Positions 1 through 12,570 of a stretch of 64,000 nt of DNA are shown in pieces. This stretch comes from Epiperipatus broadwayi. Lineage: Eukaryota; Onychophora; Udeonychophora; Euonychophora; Peripatidae. The stretch lies in the NCBI GenBank assembly GCA_028023455.1, contig JAQFVV010000013.1, positions 9,952,411-10,016,410 of the forward strand. The letters are read 5' to 3'. The notes beneath the pieces were generated by a model that saw only the letters and a program-made list of their open reading frames with translations, was not told the DNA's origin and searched no databases. The translations under genes and the position numbers were made by a program. Each line of letters begins with the position of its first letter. Position 1 is the first letter of the stretch.

Positions 1-565
1 AAAAGTTTGGTGAATTACTCTCAGAAATTGAGATATAGGATTACACAATATCTACAATTGTCTTTTATAAATTTTAAAGTATTTTCATTAGTAAGTAATT
101 TCTTCATAATAATCTCTTCTTAGCCTTGGAATTGTCATAGTGAATTTTGATTATGCATGCATTGTAAGAATCGTTTTACGATACTTTGTACAAAAAGGTT
201 ACCACAATCATTTGCCAAAGATCCCAGACTTCGAATTAAGTTCCTTTTGTTTATTTGATTCTGCAAAAAAAAAAATCATTTCAATATAACTGATAAATAA
301 AAAATTCCTGTATTTTATATTGCATTGTTTTAATATCATTTTTATCTGAAAAAATATAAATAATTGAGAAATATAGCAGAACAAATGGTTAAAACCATTT
401 GAAGATTTAATGGAAAACAATATTCTTTTGTAAGTATGCATATGTGTAGATATAAAACAGCAGCATATTCTACTATTGTCAACTGTAATCTTGAGTAATT
501 ACAGTAATTATCAAATACTTTATTGCATTTAAATTCCTATCATTAGACTAGTTTCTAACTTTTGT
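1..565. other. AT-rich stretch without recognisable feature
   Basis: I see only AT-rich sequence with short homopolymer runs. There is no convincing coding frame, tRNA-like box or tandem repeat. The right edge may hold strongly diverged outer parts of the neighbouring palindrome. Confidence 0.4.
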
Positions 566-1167
566 TTTTATCAATGAGATTTTGGGATTCACAATCAGAA
601 GCAGTGCAGTCATTAATATTCAGCAACTGTCTTGAATTCCATTTTACTATTCAAGCTAAAAATCAGAAATTCAAATCAGTCTAAAGTTTTGAACCTAAGT
701 CAGCTTGCTTGAGCAATCATATAGATCTAATTCTAGTTCACTACAGCATATTTTAGTATCTTCAGTTCTTTATTAACTGTAGGCATTTTATTCTCATGAC
801 TAAAAATATTAATAGTATTTAAAAATTGGTTAATTTATGAGAAAGAAGATTTAAATGTCTGGGAATCATTGATTACTTAAGCTTACAATAGCTGGCAGGG
901 AGCTGTGCTTTTGTTTTATCACATTATGAAGATTGAAGAATTGATTTGCTGTTATTTTAGCATTTCTAGCCAGAAGGAATCTGTGCCTGGAACAAAAGAA
1001 TTGAGAGTATTAAAATATATAGATACTGAATTGGAGTCAGATCTACATGTCTATTTCACCAAGTTGATTTGTAGTTGAATTGTGGTTTTTAGCTTGAATA
1101 GTGAAATGAGGTAAAGATGCTTGACTGCATTGCTTCTAATTTTGAATTCCAAAGTGTCGTCAATAAA
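566..1167. repeat. Diverged long inverted repeat (fold-back element)
   Basis: Left arm (about 566-800) and right arm (about 950-1167) are reverse complements with scattered differences. For example gcagtgcagtc near 601 pairs with gactgcattgc near 1123, and tactattcaagctaaaaa pairs with ttagcttgaatagtg. The middle holds a segment (about 840-920) that recurs in direct orientation at about 1170-1250 (motif attacttaagctta versus attattcaagctta). Parts of the right arm (tagatactgaattggagtcagatct) resemble the unit of the composite repeats at 15.3 and 40.1 kb. No ORF is inside. I infer an old non-autonomous palindromic element. Confidence 0.6.
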
Positions 1168-1309
1168 GGCATGATTAAAATGCAATAATGTCCAGTAGTC
1201 ACTGATTATTCAAGCTTATGGTAGAAACTACTTTTGTTATTATATTATCTAAGTAGGAGGATTAAATGATTTGTTGTATTCATTACTGATTGGATATTCT
1301 TTTCAAATT

Positions 1310-3900
1310 ACTTTCTTCAATTCCTAGCCCACATCATACCAACAAATTTCATTATTTTATCTGTCAGTTTTACACATCTCTTTTATGTTTTTACAATCTC
1401 TTGGGATCCAATTAAAATTTCAATTGCCCATCTATTATTATTTTTTTTGGAAATTATGGCTATCCCTGCTCCATTTCAATATTTTAATGATGTCATTGAC
1501 ACCTACTTGATCTATTACCCATGTATTTTATTTTTAATGTATTCTCATTATTTCCAGCGTACATTTCTCCATACTTCACTGAGTGATCTTAAGTCTCTAT
1601 ATTGGTTTTCCATTGAATCTTAGATCCATAACTAAAACTAGTAAATCCATCTATTAAAAATCTTCTTTTCTAAACACAGACATATTTCTTTTAATAATAG
1701 GTTATTTCTGATTAAAGCACTCCATTCAAGTTTAATTGTATGATTAATTTCATCTATTATATTTTCATATTAATAATCTGACCTAAGTATTTATTTTCTT
1801 CTGAAAAATCCACTGAACATCATTTTAAACTTTTAGCATATCTATAGTCCTACTTTCTTACTTTCACCTGATAATTTTTGCAACATTTCTTGAAACTCTG
1901 AAGACATATTTGCAAAAACAATCACATCATTTATAAAATCTACATAACTTAAATAATCTTCATTTACTTTTACTCTTTTAGCTTCCCATTTTTATTTATA
2001 AAATATTTCGTATAATACTGCTGTAAATTTTTTTTGAGGATATGGAATCATCTATTGTATATCTTCTCAAAGTTAATCTTTCTAATATCACCCTAGAATG
2101 TAATCATTGTTGCTGCATTTTGATAAATATTTTTCACAATTTGATAATGTCCCAGACCTGTATCTTGATAATCCAAAGCTTTAATCATTGTGGAAATGTT
2201 TATAGAATTAAATGCCTTTTCATAATCTACAAATCCAAAATAATGGCAACTCATATGCATTGATCTTTTTCATGATATCTTTCAATACTTTATGGGATCC
2301 ACTGTGAGAAAACCATTTTTAAATTTATCTTATTCTTTTGGTTGGTTAAAATCTAAAATTAGTTGCTGGTGAATTGTAATTTATCTTGATAAAGATTTTG
2401 TACAGAACTGTAGAAGACTGATAAGTCTGTGATTTCTAATGTCTTCTTTATTACCTTTTTATTATCAATATTTACTACTGCATTTTCCCAATCATCTGGT
2501 ATATGCCTATCATTTACATATTTGGTATATAGCTTTTCCAACAGTCCTTTCATTTCTTAAACTGCTTTTAAAATGTCAGCAATAATTATATTGTTTCCTG
2601 GAGCTTTTCCCTTCTTCATAGATTTAATTGTATGTTTCACTTCTTCATGAAAGTATTTGGCATTCAAAAAAGATGTAACAATACAGGAATTATTTTGGTT
2701 TTTTTTGTTCTTTATCACTACATAATTTTTTTTATAAAAGACTCTTCCACTCATTTTATGATGTCATTTCTTTTAGTAATAATTTCATTCTTTTTTTTTA
2801 TTGCTGAAACAACTTTCCTTCTAATACTAAGATATTGTTTTAGCCTTTTAAACTTTTATTCTTTATTATAGCTTTTCTGGCCAATTCACAGTTATACTTT
2901 CTTATAGGATTATTAACTGTTTTTTTCTATAAATTTTACAGATTTACAAATATGCAATTCTTCTTAATAGATCATTTAAAAAAAATGAAATTCCAATTTT
3001 CTTCATTTATTGTCTCACTTCAATTGAAAATTTATTGTTAAATTGCTTCTTTTTTATATCAGTTGTCTTTCTTGCAGTTCTTCATAGAGTATCAGTTATC
3101 TTCTTATTGATTTCAATCAAGTGTGAATCATCTTCAAAGTCAGTTAGTATTTTAAAATGATTTGCAATATGATTGGACTGTTTCTGAAAGAAATAAAAAC
3201 GTAATCCCGATCTTCTTAATAATTTACATCTCTACTTTTGCATTAATACATATCTTCTAATCAATCAATGATCACTACCTGTGTTGAATCTATTAAGAAA
3301 ATTACAGTCTTAAAACACATATTTTCTGTTAGTGAAAATACAGTCCAATTCTGCTGCGCTTTTATTTGATTACTTCTATGTTTATTTTTAGCATTTTCAT
3401 CAAAGAAAGAATTTATAATATAGATTTTTTTTTGTTTTGCAGAACTTTACAAGTGTGTTTTCTCTCTCATTTCTATCATCATAACCACAGTTATTTATTG
3501 CACTCTCATCTTTTCACTTGCTTATCATTTCTAACATTAAAGTCTTTAATAACAATTTTAAAATGTTGTTTTTCTGATATTAAAAGTCTTCAGTTTCATC
3601 ACAATAGGAATTTGTTGTTGCTTAAACCTGAATTGAATTATCTGCATTTACTATGTTTCATTAATTTGAATAACTAATCTTCTTATTCTGATTAATATAT
3701 CGGCTGCACAATGTTGTTCTTCCATTGTTTACTTATAATGAATCCCACTCCACTTATCCTTTAGTATTTGTGTCTTTATAATAAATTATGGGTTTATTTT
3801 TTAAATCAATTATTTTTTTCCAAACTTCATAAAATCAAATAATGTCTCATTTAATATTAGACACTTCTTCCAGTTTGTACAACTCTATAATGACAGATAC
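1310..3900 (-). mobile_element. RTE-type non-LTR retrotransposon remnant (copy 1, endonuclease to RT to 3' end)
   Basis: Read on the minus strand this is a degraded LINE polyprotein. At about 3.0-3.3 kb a segment resembles the end of the APE-type endonuclease (GSDHxL-like SDHWLIRRY followed by a lysine/arginine-rich linker). From 2754 downward comes reverse transcriptase: KSMKKGKAPGNN (RT block 1), then RHIPDDWENAVVN, then VDYEKAFNSINI near 2.2 kb, then FINDVIVFA near 1.95 kb where the family has F-A-D-D. The C-terminal part (NNRWAIEIL) lies near 1.4 kb. Domain order and motifs match the RTE clade. Stops and frameshifts break every domain and the second catalytic aspartate pair is altered (N-D), so it is dead. 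At nucleotide level it is related to the copies at 6.0-7.1 and 31.6-32.7 kb. Limits are approximate. Confidence 0.8.
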
Positions 3901-4194
3901 CTAGATAAAAGATTATCATAGAATAGAAATCTTGGTCAGCCAGCATAGAAATTTTATCTCCTTATGCCTTTGACATTATCTATTGTCTTGGCTGGTAACT
4001 TTAGAACCTCCTGGAGTTAAGAGCCAATTTATAGTTTTATTTATCATGATTGTAAATATCTATAAGAAAGAAAAATTATTCTCATACACCTGCCTTCAAG
4101 AAAACTCAATTGACATTTTACTTAAGGATTATCAGGCAACTGATAAGAAAATCGTGATGTTTCTTAAACTTAAACTCAAAAATAAAAAAATAGT

Positions 4195-4294
4195 GTCTTG
4201 CATTGGTGGTCGAGAGGTCAGCGCGACTGTCTTGCACTTGCAGGCAGTTGCCCGGGTTGCGGGTTCGCATCCCGGCCAGTGCTATGACACTTAA
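4195..4294 (+). mobile_element. Minimal tRNA-derived SINE, copy A
   Basis: A 100-bp insertion made almost wholly of a tRNA-like unit: A-box-like tggtcgagaggtc near 4207 and B-box gggttcgcatccc near 4261, ending in the family tail gctatgacac and an A-run. It is bounded by an exact 11-bp repeat, aaaaaaatagt, at 4184-4194 and 4295-4305, as expected for LINE-mediated target-primed insertion. The anticodon-arm region is expanded relative to the other copies, so it is not a functional tRNA. Confidence 0.85.
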
Positions 4295-4599
4295 AAAAAA
4301 ATAGTATTTATATTGCTAGCTGGCACATGCTGATAAACAGTCCATGTATGTTCATTTACTTTAGGAATAACCACAAATAGTATTAGATGCAATAACAAGA
4401 AGATGTAAAGTGGACATTATTGCTCTGATTGGGGTTTTTAAAGCCTCAAATTGGAATCATATGTCTCCTTTTAGTTAAATACAAACTTTTTTTCTGTAGT
4501 CATTATATATATATATATATATAATCAAATAAAACATACAATAAACAAAACACTGGAATAAAAATCTAGATATTCAAAACATCAGTCAATAAAAATAAT

Positions 4600-5160
4600 A
4601 GCTATAGCTAGCTTATAGCTTGACTGCCATCCTTAGTAGCATTTTGCAGTAAAGTTGAAATGTAAAAAAAAAAACCACGAAAATCTCTTTAAAATCGCAC
4701 AACTTAAATATTCCCACACTAATGACAAACTTTTCGTAATTTATGTATATTAATATAATTATAATATGCAAAATATAAACATTGTCAAAACAAAAAACTT
4801 TCATTATAAATAACTGAATAAATTGCAAACAAATTAAACTATTCTGTGAATAGATTTAAATTTGTATTTGCAAAATATTCAGTTATTTGTAAAGGAAGTT
4901 TTTATTTTAACACTGTTTTATTTTGCATATGAAAAATGATATGAAGAAACAGAAAAATCAAAGCAGCATATATTTATAAATATGATGCTAATTTATTAAA
5001 TAAACCATGTAATTGTGTTAATATACATAAATTATAAAAAGTTAGCAATTTACATAGCAATGTTAAACTTTAGTAACTTTAGTGGGAGTTTTTAAAATTT
5101 TTAATTTTAACTGTAAAATGCTACTAAGAATGGCCATCATGCTGCAAGCTGGCTATAACT
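4600..5160. repeat. 560-bp palindromic fold-back element
   Basis: Outer arms tagctagcttatagc...cttagtagcattttgcag (4605-4650) and ctgtaaaatgctactaag...agctggctata (5110-5157) are inverted copies. The pairing continues inward through tgcaaaatataaaca.../...ttattttgcata to a centre near 4835-4865. The right arm carries an extra ~85-bp segment (about 4930-5015) absent from the left. An open frame in the left arm (4613-4828, minus) is AT-rich noise. The termini do not resemble a known TIR that I recognise. Confidence 0.75.
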
Positions 5161-6020
5161 TTTACAATTATTTTTAGCACTTATATATGTGCATGTGGAT
5201 GAAATATTGATTATTTGTGTTTATAATGTGCCCTAAGTTTGGCTTTGATTAGATAATGATTAGTCTAGATATTATAGTCTTTTTAAAATGCAATCACAAA
5301 GAATGACTGTTGACTCTTGAGTATTGGTGATTATTGAAGTGATGCTATGTTTATCATTCATGTATTGTTTATTTTTTTACTTCAGATACTGATTCTTTGT
5401 TCACTTTTTATGCTCAGTAAAAACAGTAATATTTGTAGTGATGATGATTTCCATCACCCCTGTATCCCATTTGCCCATATTGTTACAATATATGCATACT
5501 TTTTTGTGCTAATGCTGAGAAACTTAGTTCTTAGCTAAATAAACTTTATTGTTACATTTTTTTGATCAGGCTAAGTAATATAAGGACTTCTCATCTTAGA
5601 AACTCTTGCACTTCACGAGCACATCTTCTGCATAGTTATCTCATTTTGAGTGCAGGCTTGTAAATTTTTGCTCAAAAGTCAGCATAATTTTCAGTTCCTA
5701 TACACTAGATTTCTAATAATTTGATAGGTGAGATAACCAATGCCCTGCTGTGTAAAATGTCTTTTAAGAAATGCAGTTTTTAGAAGATTAAAGTTTTTTT
5801 TAACCATTAAATAAATGGTCATAATAGTCTGAAATCATGATCTAAATTGGATTGCTAAATATCTGACATATAATCAGGCCCTTTTTTAATATAATTTCAA
5901 AGCATTTTCAGCCATTTGTTTTATTGTAATATTAAGGTATACAGTTACAAATAGAATGATCAAGAAAGATAAATTACTTTGGCAAATAATATTAAAAATT
6001 TAATCATCTTTAATATGAGT
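5161..6020. other. AT-rich stretch without recognisable feature
   Basis: No repeat arm, tRNA-like box or supported coding region seen. A 63-codon open frame at 5347-5538 (plus) is hydrophobic and low-complexity and has no recognisable homology. Confidence 0.35.
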
Positions 6021-7094
6021 TACCATTATGTTTAGGATTTGTATATTATGAAAAGGCATTTGGTTCCATAAACATTTCTTCAGTGATTAAAGCATTGTAT
6101 TATCAATTCTGAAGAATATCCATAAAAATGCAACATCAATAATTAGATTACATAATGATACTAAAAAGATTATCGTTGACAAGGGTAAATGATTGAGTGA
6201 CTCCATATCTCCAAAACTATTTATAGCAGTTTTGCAAGAAGTATTTTGTGGATTAAAATGGGAAGTTATGAAAATAAAAGTAAATGGTGATTATTTAAAA
6301 TATCTAAATTTGATAAATTATGTCATTGTTTTCACAAATAATGCTTTAGAGCTTCAGGAAATGCTGCAAGAGTTATCAGATGAAAGTAAAAAAGTAGGAT
6401 TAAATGTAAATGTTAAAATGACTAAAGTAATGTTCAATGGACTTCCTCAAAATAAAAAAATAAAGAGTGATAATGATGAGTAAAAGAAGTTAACAATTAT
6501 AATTGTCTTGATCAGATTATTACTGCAAATGAAAACATAATGGATGAAATTAATCATAGAATTAAATTTAATTGGAGTGATTTGGTAGAAATAACTTAAC
6601 ATTAAAAGGAAATATGCTTATGTATTTGAAAAGGAAGATTTTTAATAAATGTGTTACCAGTTCTTACTTACAGATCTGAGACTTGGATACTTAACAGAAG
6701 AGCAATACAGAGACTTCAGATCACTCAATGAAGTATAGAGAGGTGTATATTAGGAGTAACAATAAGAGATTGAAAAAACAAAAAACAAACAGGTGTTACT
6801 GGTATCATTGGAAAGACTTAAAAGACTGAAGTGGAGTTGGGCTGGATATATTGCTAAAAGAGATGACAATAGATGGACAGTTGAAATCTTATACTGGATA
6901 CCAAGAGATGGTAAAAGACCTAGAAAAATATCCCATGTGAAATGGATGAAATAAGGAAGTGTGGTAGAGTAATGTGAATAGAGAGGCTAGAAATCAAAGA
7001 AGATATATTGAACTTGGAGATACCTTTATTATGCCATGGATCAATAATAGTTGAAAATGAATGAATGAATGAATGAATGAAGGAATGAATGAAT
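6020..7094 (+). mobile_element. RTE-type non-LTR retrotransposon 3' fragment (copy 2)
   Basis: This is a 5'-truncated LINE. It starts in reverse transcriptase (YYEKAFGSINISSVIKAL at about 6040), continues through the palm motif region near 6310 (LINYVIVFTNNA where L-R-F-A-D-D is expected), then LQEMLQELSDESKKVGL. A C-terminal domain follows with LTYRSETWILNRRAIQRL (about 6665) and DDNRWTVEILYWIPRDGKRP (about 6865-6920). It ends at a (TGAA)n repeat, a typical RTE-clade 3' terminus. Only the middle (6193-6483) stays open. In-frame stops and loss of the catalytic aspartates make it non-functional. 5' truncation is usual for target-primed reverse transcription. Confidence 0.85.
7057..7094 (+). 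repeat. (TGAA)n tail of the RTE copy
   Basis: About nine tandem tgaa tetramers with one aagg variant, directly after the LINE C-terminal sequence. Short tandem repeats instead of poly(A) are characteristic 3' ends of RTE-clade elements. Confidence 0.85.
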
Positions 7095-8521
7095 ATGATT
7101 AATAGAGCAATGGTAACATAAAAAATGATATATTGCTGAAGAAGAATGATTAAATATATAGTCAAATGAGAAACTACAAATGAACAGAGTATTTATTTAA
7201 TTACCAATTCATCATTTTATTCTTTCAGCTTATTGCAACATAAACAAGAGCAACTTTTCTTCTTCATTACTATTCTAAAGCATCTAGTTTATATTGAAGT
7301 ATGATCAAAGAATCTGGTAGTGGGTTGGTATTATCATTTTAAACCTGGGGGGAAAGTGCTTACAGTTATAATAGAATCAATGATATTAAAATATATAATT
7401 ACTAATCTGATATCAGATTTATATAAATATATAAAAAAATTGGGTTGGGTTCAAAATCCTTAGGGTTTTTTTAAATTTCATTTTAACAACTTGACGGTAA
7501 AAAAAGAGTTAAAATGGCAGCTAGATGCATTATTTCTTGGGTTCTAGCTTAAGAATTCCATATTCTTATTCACAAAGACAAAAAAGCAAGAAGATGGTCT
7601 TTGGATAAATATTAAATTGCATTAGTATCAGGTAACCATCGATTATTCAATATTACAATAAATGATGCTAAAGTAGTAGAAAGATGTGGAAGAGAAGAGG
7701 AAGCTGCTTTCATTATAATACTGAAATGCATTTAAAAATAGTTACTATTTTACAGAATTATTTAATTTTGGAATCATTTAAAAGTTTCTTTGATTGATTG
7801 CCATACTTTTCAGTAATCCTTGATTAATTTTAATATAACAAACTGCCTGCTGTAAAAATTTCCCTTTCTAAATACAAAAATGACTCCATTACAAAGCAAA
7901 ACTTTTGACTTTATATAGAATAAAATCTCATTTAAATCTTTTCAAATTGAGAAAAACGACCTCGTTTTAATGTTAAGTTTTTTTTTATTCTGTAATTATT
8001 GCATTTTGATAGTTAACTAAATTAATACATCATTTTTTCAAAAATAGAAATCTTTACAAAATCAGCATTGCTTAATATTTTTTTTATAAGTACTTGCAGA
8101 GTTTTTCAAGTCCAACATCATAGAGTTAAAGTTTACTTTTCTAGATCATGCTATCTGCAATTAAGAAGGAATGAATGCAAATAATTCTACTTAGAAGAGT
8201 TTGAAAACAATAAAAAGGCACCACCATATTAATGATTGCAATGTGCATCATAGACCAATAACATAGATCCATTAACAGACTTGTTGTAAAGTGACAGGGA
8301 TTTGTGCATAACCACATGTTTGTGAGTGGATAAAATGTCTACATTTGTGTATTGAAAATATTGGAAGACAATTTGAACAAGTTTTCCAAATAAAAACATT
8401 TGTTTAGATCTTATTTAAACATTTTTGCCCCTTTAATGCTCAACTTATGGAACATTTTGTATATTGTTTTATAAGATAGAAATTTCTATAACATGAGAAA
8501 ACTAGCTAAAAAACAAAATTT
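7095..8521. other. AT-rich stretch without recognisable feature
   Basis: No supported gene. Around 7500-7700 there is vague similarity (taaccatcgattattcaatatt) to segments near 840-920 and 1170-1250, but it is too short to define a repeat. Confidence 0.35.
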
Positions 8522-8893
8522 TACTAAAATTCTTCCACAACCATGCTTTCATCTATTAATAAATAGTCCTTTTCAAATGAAATTCAACTAACCATACACA
8601 ATATATATACAAAACAAAATAGTCTTCTCATCATTCACTTCAAAAACCAATTTCCTTTAATATCAAATATTATTATCAAAACTTCTTTTGTTCTTGTTTT
8701 CAATTCACTTTTTTCATAAAAGATAACATCAGCATTGAAAAATTATGTTAAAGGAAGTTGGTTTTTGAAGAGAATGATGGGTTGGTTATTTTGTTTTGTA
8801 TATATATATATATGTTGACTATTTAGTTTGAATTTCACTTGAAAAGTCTATTTGTTAAATAGTTGAAACCATGGTTATGAAAGAATTTTAGTT
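8522..8893. repeat. 370-bp palindromic fold-back element
   Basis: Arms of about 140 bp: actaaaattcttccacaacc.../...ggttatgaaagaattttagt at the ends, and atatacaaaacaaaata.../...tattttgttttgtatata and cttcaaaaaccaatttcc.../...ggaagttggtttttgaag further in. The loop region is about 8665-8745. The arms are roughly 85% identical by eye. There is no ORF. This is MITE-like or fold-back in form and I do not recognise the family. Confidence 0.8.
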
Positions 8894-9779
8894 CAACTAT
8901 GTTTTTTGGTTAGTGTTGTAATGTTATATGAATTTCTATTTTATTTATAATTACCAGTATAGAATTAGACAGTATTTAATTGTTTTTTAAATATTTAATT
9001 ATTATAAATACATGTACACACATTGATAATTAAATTTATATATTTTTATTACACAATCTTTATCATTATTGCTTTGGTAAAGTTTGTAGATCCAAAACTA
9101 TAAGTGAATAAACATTATAAAAGCATTATATTGAAGTGCACAAGGATTGAATTTCCCAAAGATTTTGAAATAATAATAAAACAGAAAAAGGACGCCTAAT
9201 ACTTCTCTTCAAGTAGCTATTCAACTTAAGTAACCACTCAATACTGGTGAAACTAGGGCATAAAACAAGAAAGAATAAATGTTCAAAACTGGCATTTGGA
9301 AAGCCTAAGGACTACTGGAGAAGTCTTTGCCCTATTGTTTATAAAAGTGGCTGTTTTACTGTTTTTGCTTAGTTAAAAACATTGCTATCAATACAAGTTA
9401 CTTTCATTCTATATATTAAAAAGCTGACTATTTTTTTTTATATTTTAAATCGTATAAGTCATGGTTTTTTTTTTTTAATGTGACAATGTTGAATAGATAT
9501 GATATTCAACAAAAGGCTTTATATTTATATTATCATTATAGATTATATAGCATTATCTATTTTTGGAGTCACACTTTAAAAGATTTGGAATTATTACATC
9601 AAATAACCCATCCTCATTTTTGTTGGATTTTATCGAAAATATATTTGTGTGGATTCTGAATATTTGTTCTTTTATTGTGAATCTCACGTTAAAAACATTT
9701 GACAATTCTATTCTGTACTGATGAAAAATAAATTAACTTTGATATTAATCTGCAATTATAGTGATTTTTTAAAAGCTAC
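8894..9779. other. AT-rich stretch without recognisable feature
   Basis: I see no coding region, tandem repeat or long inverted repeat here. Confidence 0.35.
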
Positions 9780-9792
9780 TTAATGAGATTTA

Positions 9793-10085
9793 AATAACTG
9801 AAATGTTTAAATTTTGCGGTTAAATACTTCTATATAAATATGACTTGCGCTAATGACGCATACACACACAAAGCGAGGGCTGGGTCCTCAGCCACACTTC
9901 TTCATATTTATTTTGTATTATTTTTATATCATTGTAATATATAAAGAATTTAGAAAATTCAACTTTTTGTGTGATGCGTCTTAGCGCAAATCATTTTTTT
10001 TCCTCATGGGTCATAGCATCAGCCGGGAAGCGAACCCGCTAATCCGGGACAACTGCTTGTAAAGCAGCTGTCACTGACCTGTCGT
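9793..10085 (-). mobile_element. tRNA-SINE head joined to a hairpin body (copy C)
   Basis: On the minus strand a tRNA-like head (about 10083 down to 10003) has an anticodon arm gctgctttacaagcag (loop TTTACAA, anticodon position TAC, Val-like), a B-box gggttcgcttccc, and the family tail gctatgac followed by an A-run (T8 at 9994-10001 on plus). Below the A-run lies a ~154-bp hairpin: atgacttgcgctaatgacgc at 9840 pairs with gatgcgtcttagcgcaaatcat ending 9993. The whole is bracketed by ttaatgagattta at 9780-9792 and at 10086-10098. If those are TSDs, head and hairpin inserted together. If not, a SINE landed beside a separate MITE. Confidence 0.65.
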
Positions 10086-10098
10086 TTAATGAGATTTA

Positions 10099-12300
10099 GT
10101 TACTTTAGGACAAATCATCTTTCTGATTTTCTGATAAAGATATCTCATAGCTTTGAAATTTATTGGTCATAGTTTTGAAATGGTGACTTACCTATTATAT
10201 AGATTGATTATATATCACTTATTTATATAGCAATAGAGATTATCTTATTTATATACATGTAGTAAGTAACTTTTTCTAAGCACATATATTAATATAATGT
10301 ATGATTAATATCCTTTTTTACATTTTCTATGATTATTTTTTTATTATTTATCTTTAGAAATTGTTTCCAATTGTGAAGTATTAGGTCATTTGAATTGAAC
10401 TACTGTCCTCAACCAACCATTTATGCTTGAACATATCATGCTCTCTTAAACAACAAGCTTTATTATTATTTATTTATAATTATTTGCTGTTATGAACAGA
10501 TCACCATCAATCATTGTAAGCTTTGGATATTCAGAATCATTTTTGATATAAAATTTACAATGATGGCTGATGTCTTAAAATAGTTAAAACATGTCTATTT
10601 GTCAATAAAATAAACATAAGATAAAGAAAAATGAATTTGAATAGTAATCATAAATTATTTATTTGAAATCTAGTAGTAGTAGAGAATCACCCACAATCAA
10701 ACACCCCTGCAATATAAGCTTGTAGGATTTAGAGGATTTTTTATTTCAGAATCTTATTATGCAAGTTTGAAACTGGTAAAAAATGGAAAAATTGTATTGC
10801 AGACTTAGCAAACAATTGTTATAATAAATACCTATTATAACAGCAAGTTAAGAATTTTAATTGTAAATCAAAATGGAACATAATGAGAACAAAGAAATTA
10901 TAGGTAGCAATTCCATTTATACTAGAAGTAGTCAAAATTTGAGAACAAGGTTTTAATATGGACTTTTGGTTTCTGATGATATTAGTATATTAATTACAAT
11001 AATCAAAGAGAAAAAAATTTCCAGTATGATTTCAAATGGTGCAATCGATATATTGTAGCAATTCATGGTGTACTGCAATTTATTATGGTGAATTTTAAGC
11101 CAATACAATAACCAGAATAAAATGGCATACTACCTATATAATAGATCTTTTAAAAATGTACAAAAATATCAATTTTCAAATATTTAAATTATTTGAACTA
11201 GGCATGATGATAAAGAAAATGAAGAGGTGTAGTGTATTGCCAATGCTGATAGAATTTTGAATAGATGAGCAAATAGTTTACAATTAAGCACACATATAAC
11301 AAAAAAATATCTATACCATAGTTTTCCTAATAGTGCATGGAAAGTGCATTTGCCTAATTATTAAAGATTGAAAATTTATTTATTCCACAATAAAGCATAA
11401 ACATTAATGCTGGGATCTGGAGTGATTAAATCTTATAAATATACATAGATAGACCATGGATACAACAAAGATTCATTTATTTATTTTTATTATGTAAAAA
11501 AGATGACTTCGTTTTTTAAAAAATTCTTTTACTTCTTTCATAATGTATTACTTAATTATTAATTTATTTCAAAAGTGAAGATTATAGTCTTTACATTTTA
11601 TAATCACAAATGGGTGATCCAAGGTACAATTGACAAAGATAGATAATGCTAAATTTGATTTACAAATAATATAAAATGATATGAAGCTTATTAGATAGCG
11701 GCCAAAGCAGTTAGATCGTATTACTGTAATCATTTTATAATAGTGATTATTTCGCTGTGACATATTCGGTCCCAAAGTTTTAGCTATATTCTTTATCAGA
11801 AATAACTGTCATATAAAATAAGATTACTAGAGAGGAAGGAGAGGGGAGGGGGCATAGAAAAAACTGATATTTTATATATGTATAAAAGTTTAAACTATAT
11901 CAGAAGTTTAAATTATGACATTTTTTTGATTCATCTAAATTGCATTTCTAGAAATGTAGATCGTATTTCAGAAAAGAAATTATTTGAAGTAACCATTCTT
12001 CCACCAAGTTGGCATTTTAAAATGATTACAAACTTGATGAAATTGAATACTAATAAATGCTGTTGTAGACAATGGAAAATGAAAGAAAATATCTTTTTTT
12101 CTCTCTTCAGACCATGTGATAGAGAAAATTGGAATAGTGAGAAATTAAAAGGAGAAAACTAAGAAAACAGATATGAACGAAATGTCAGTTATTAATAATG
12201 TGAAAAAAATGAAAACATTTAATAGCAATAATTATTTCAGATAATCAAAAAATAATAATGAAGCTGAAATGAACTTATATACTAAATCAGAAAGGCTTCA
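10099..12300. other. AT-rich stretch without recognisable feature
   Basis: No recognisable element. A 94-codon open frame at 11878-12162 (plus) has no known motif, and its composition follows the background. A purine-rich patch lies at about 11831-11854 (gagaggaaggagaggggagg). Confidence 0.35.
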
Positions 12301-12309
12301 AGGTGTATT

Positions 12310-12570
12310 GATCATTATTCATTTACCATGTCCACAGCTTGTGGTTCAAATTCATGCTAGATAAAACTTAATAGTTTTATAGTTTCAGTCTTTTTTTTTC
12401 AACTTTCCCATATCCAATTCAGTTTGTCATTCAACATTGATCAGTAAATGGATATCCAGCTATTCTTTAACAAGAATGTAAAACTGCTTAAATCTTATTA
12501 CCTGGAAATTGGAATGTCTAATGGATAATATTTTTTCTGCTATTTTTTCTACAGGAAGTTGGAAGGGTCT
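12310..12570 (+). mobile_element. Degenerate second-family SINE relic
   Basis: Contains a B-box-like gtggttcaaattc (about 12340), then a pyrimidine tract (tctttttttttcaac), then catatccaattcag and agtaaatggatatccagct. The segment at 35.16-35.31 kb shows the same order (ggagtttaaattcag, tttttttcttttcaag, catccaaattg, gtaaatgggtatctagtt). A promoter-like head followed by an aaatgggtaCC-like motif is common in invertebrate tRNA-SINEs. No TSD was found, so limits are approximate. Confidence 0.4.

Noticed and set aside
6920-7165. 81-codon minus-strand frame with repeated FIHS
   Set aside because: Antisense translation of the RTE tail and its (TGAA)n repeat.
11878-12162. 94-codon plus-strand frame
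   Set aside because: No recognisable motif, and codon and base use match the AT-rich background. Length is within chance expectation for 64 kb.
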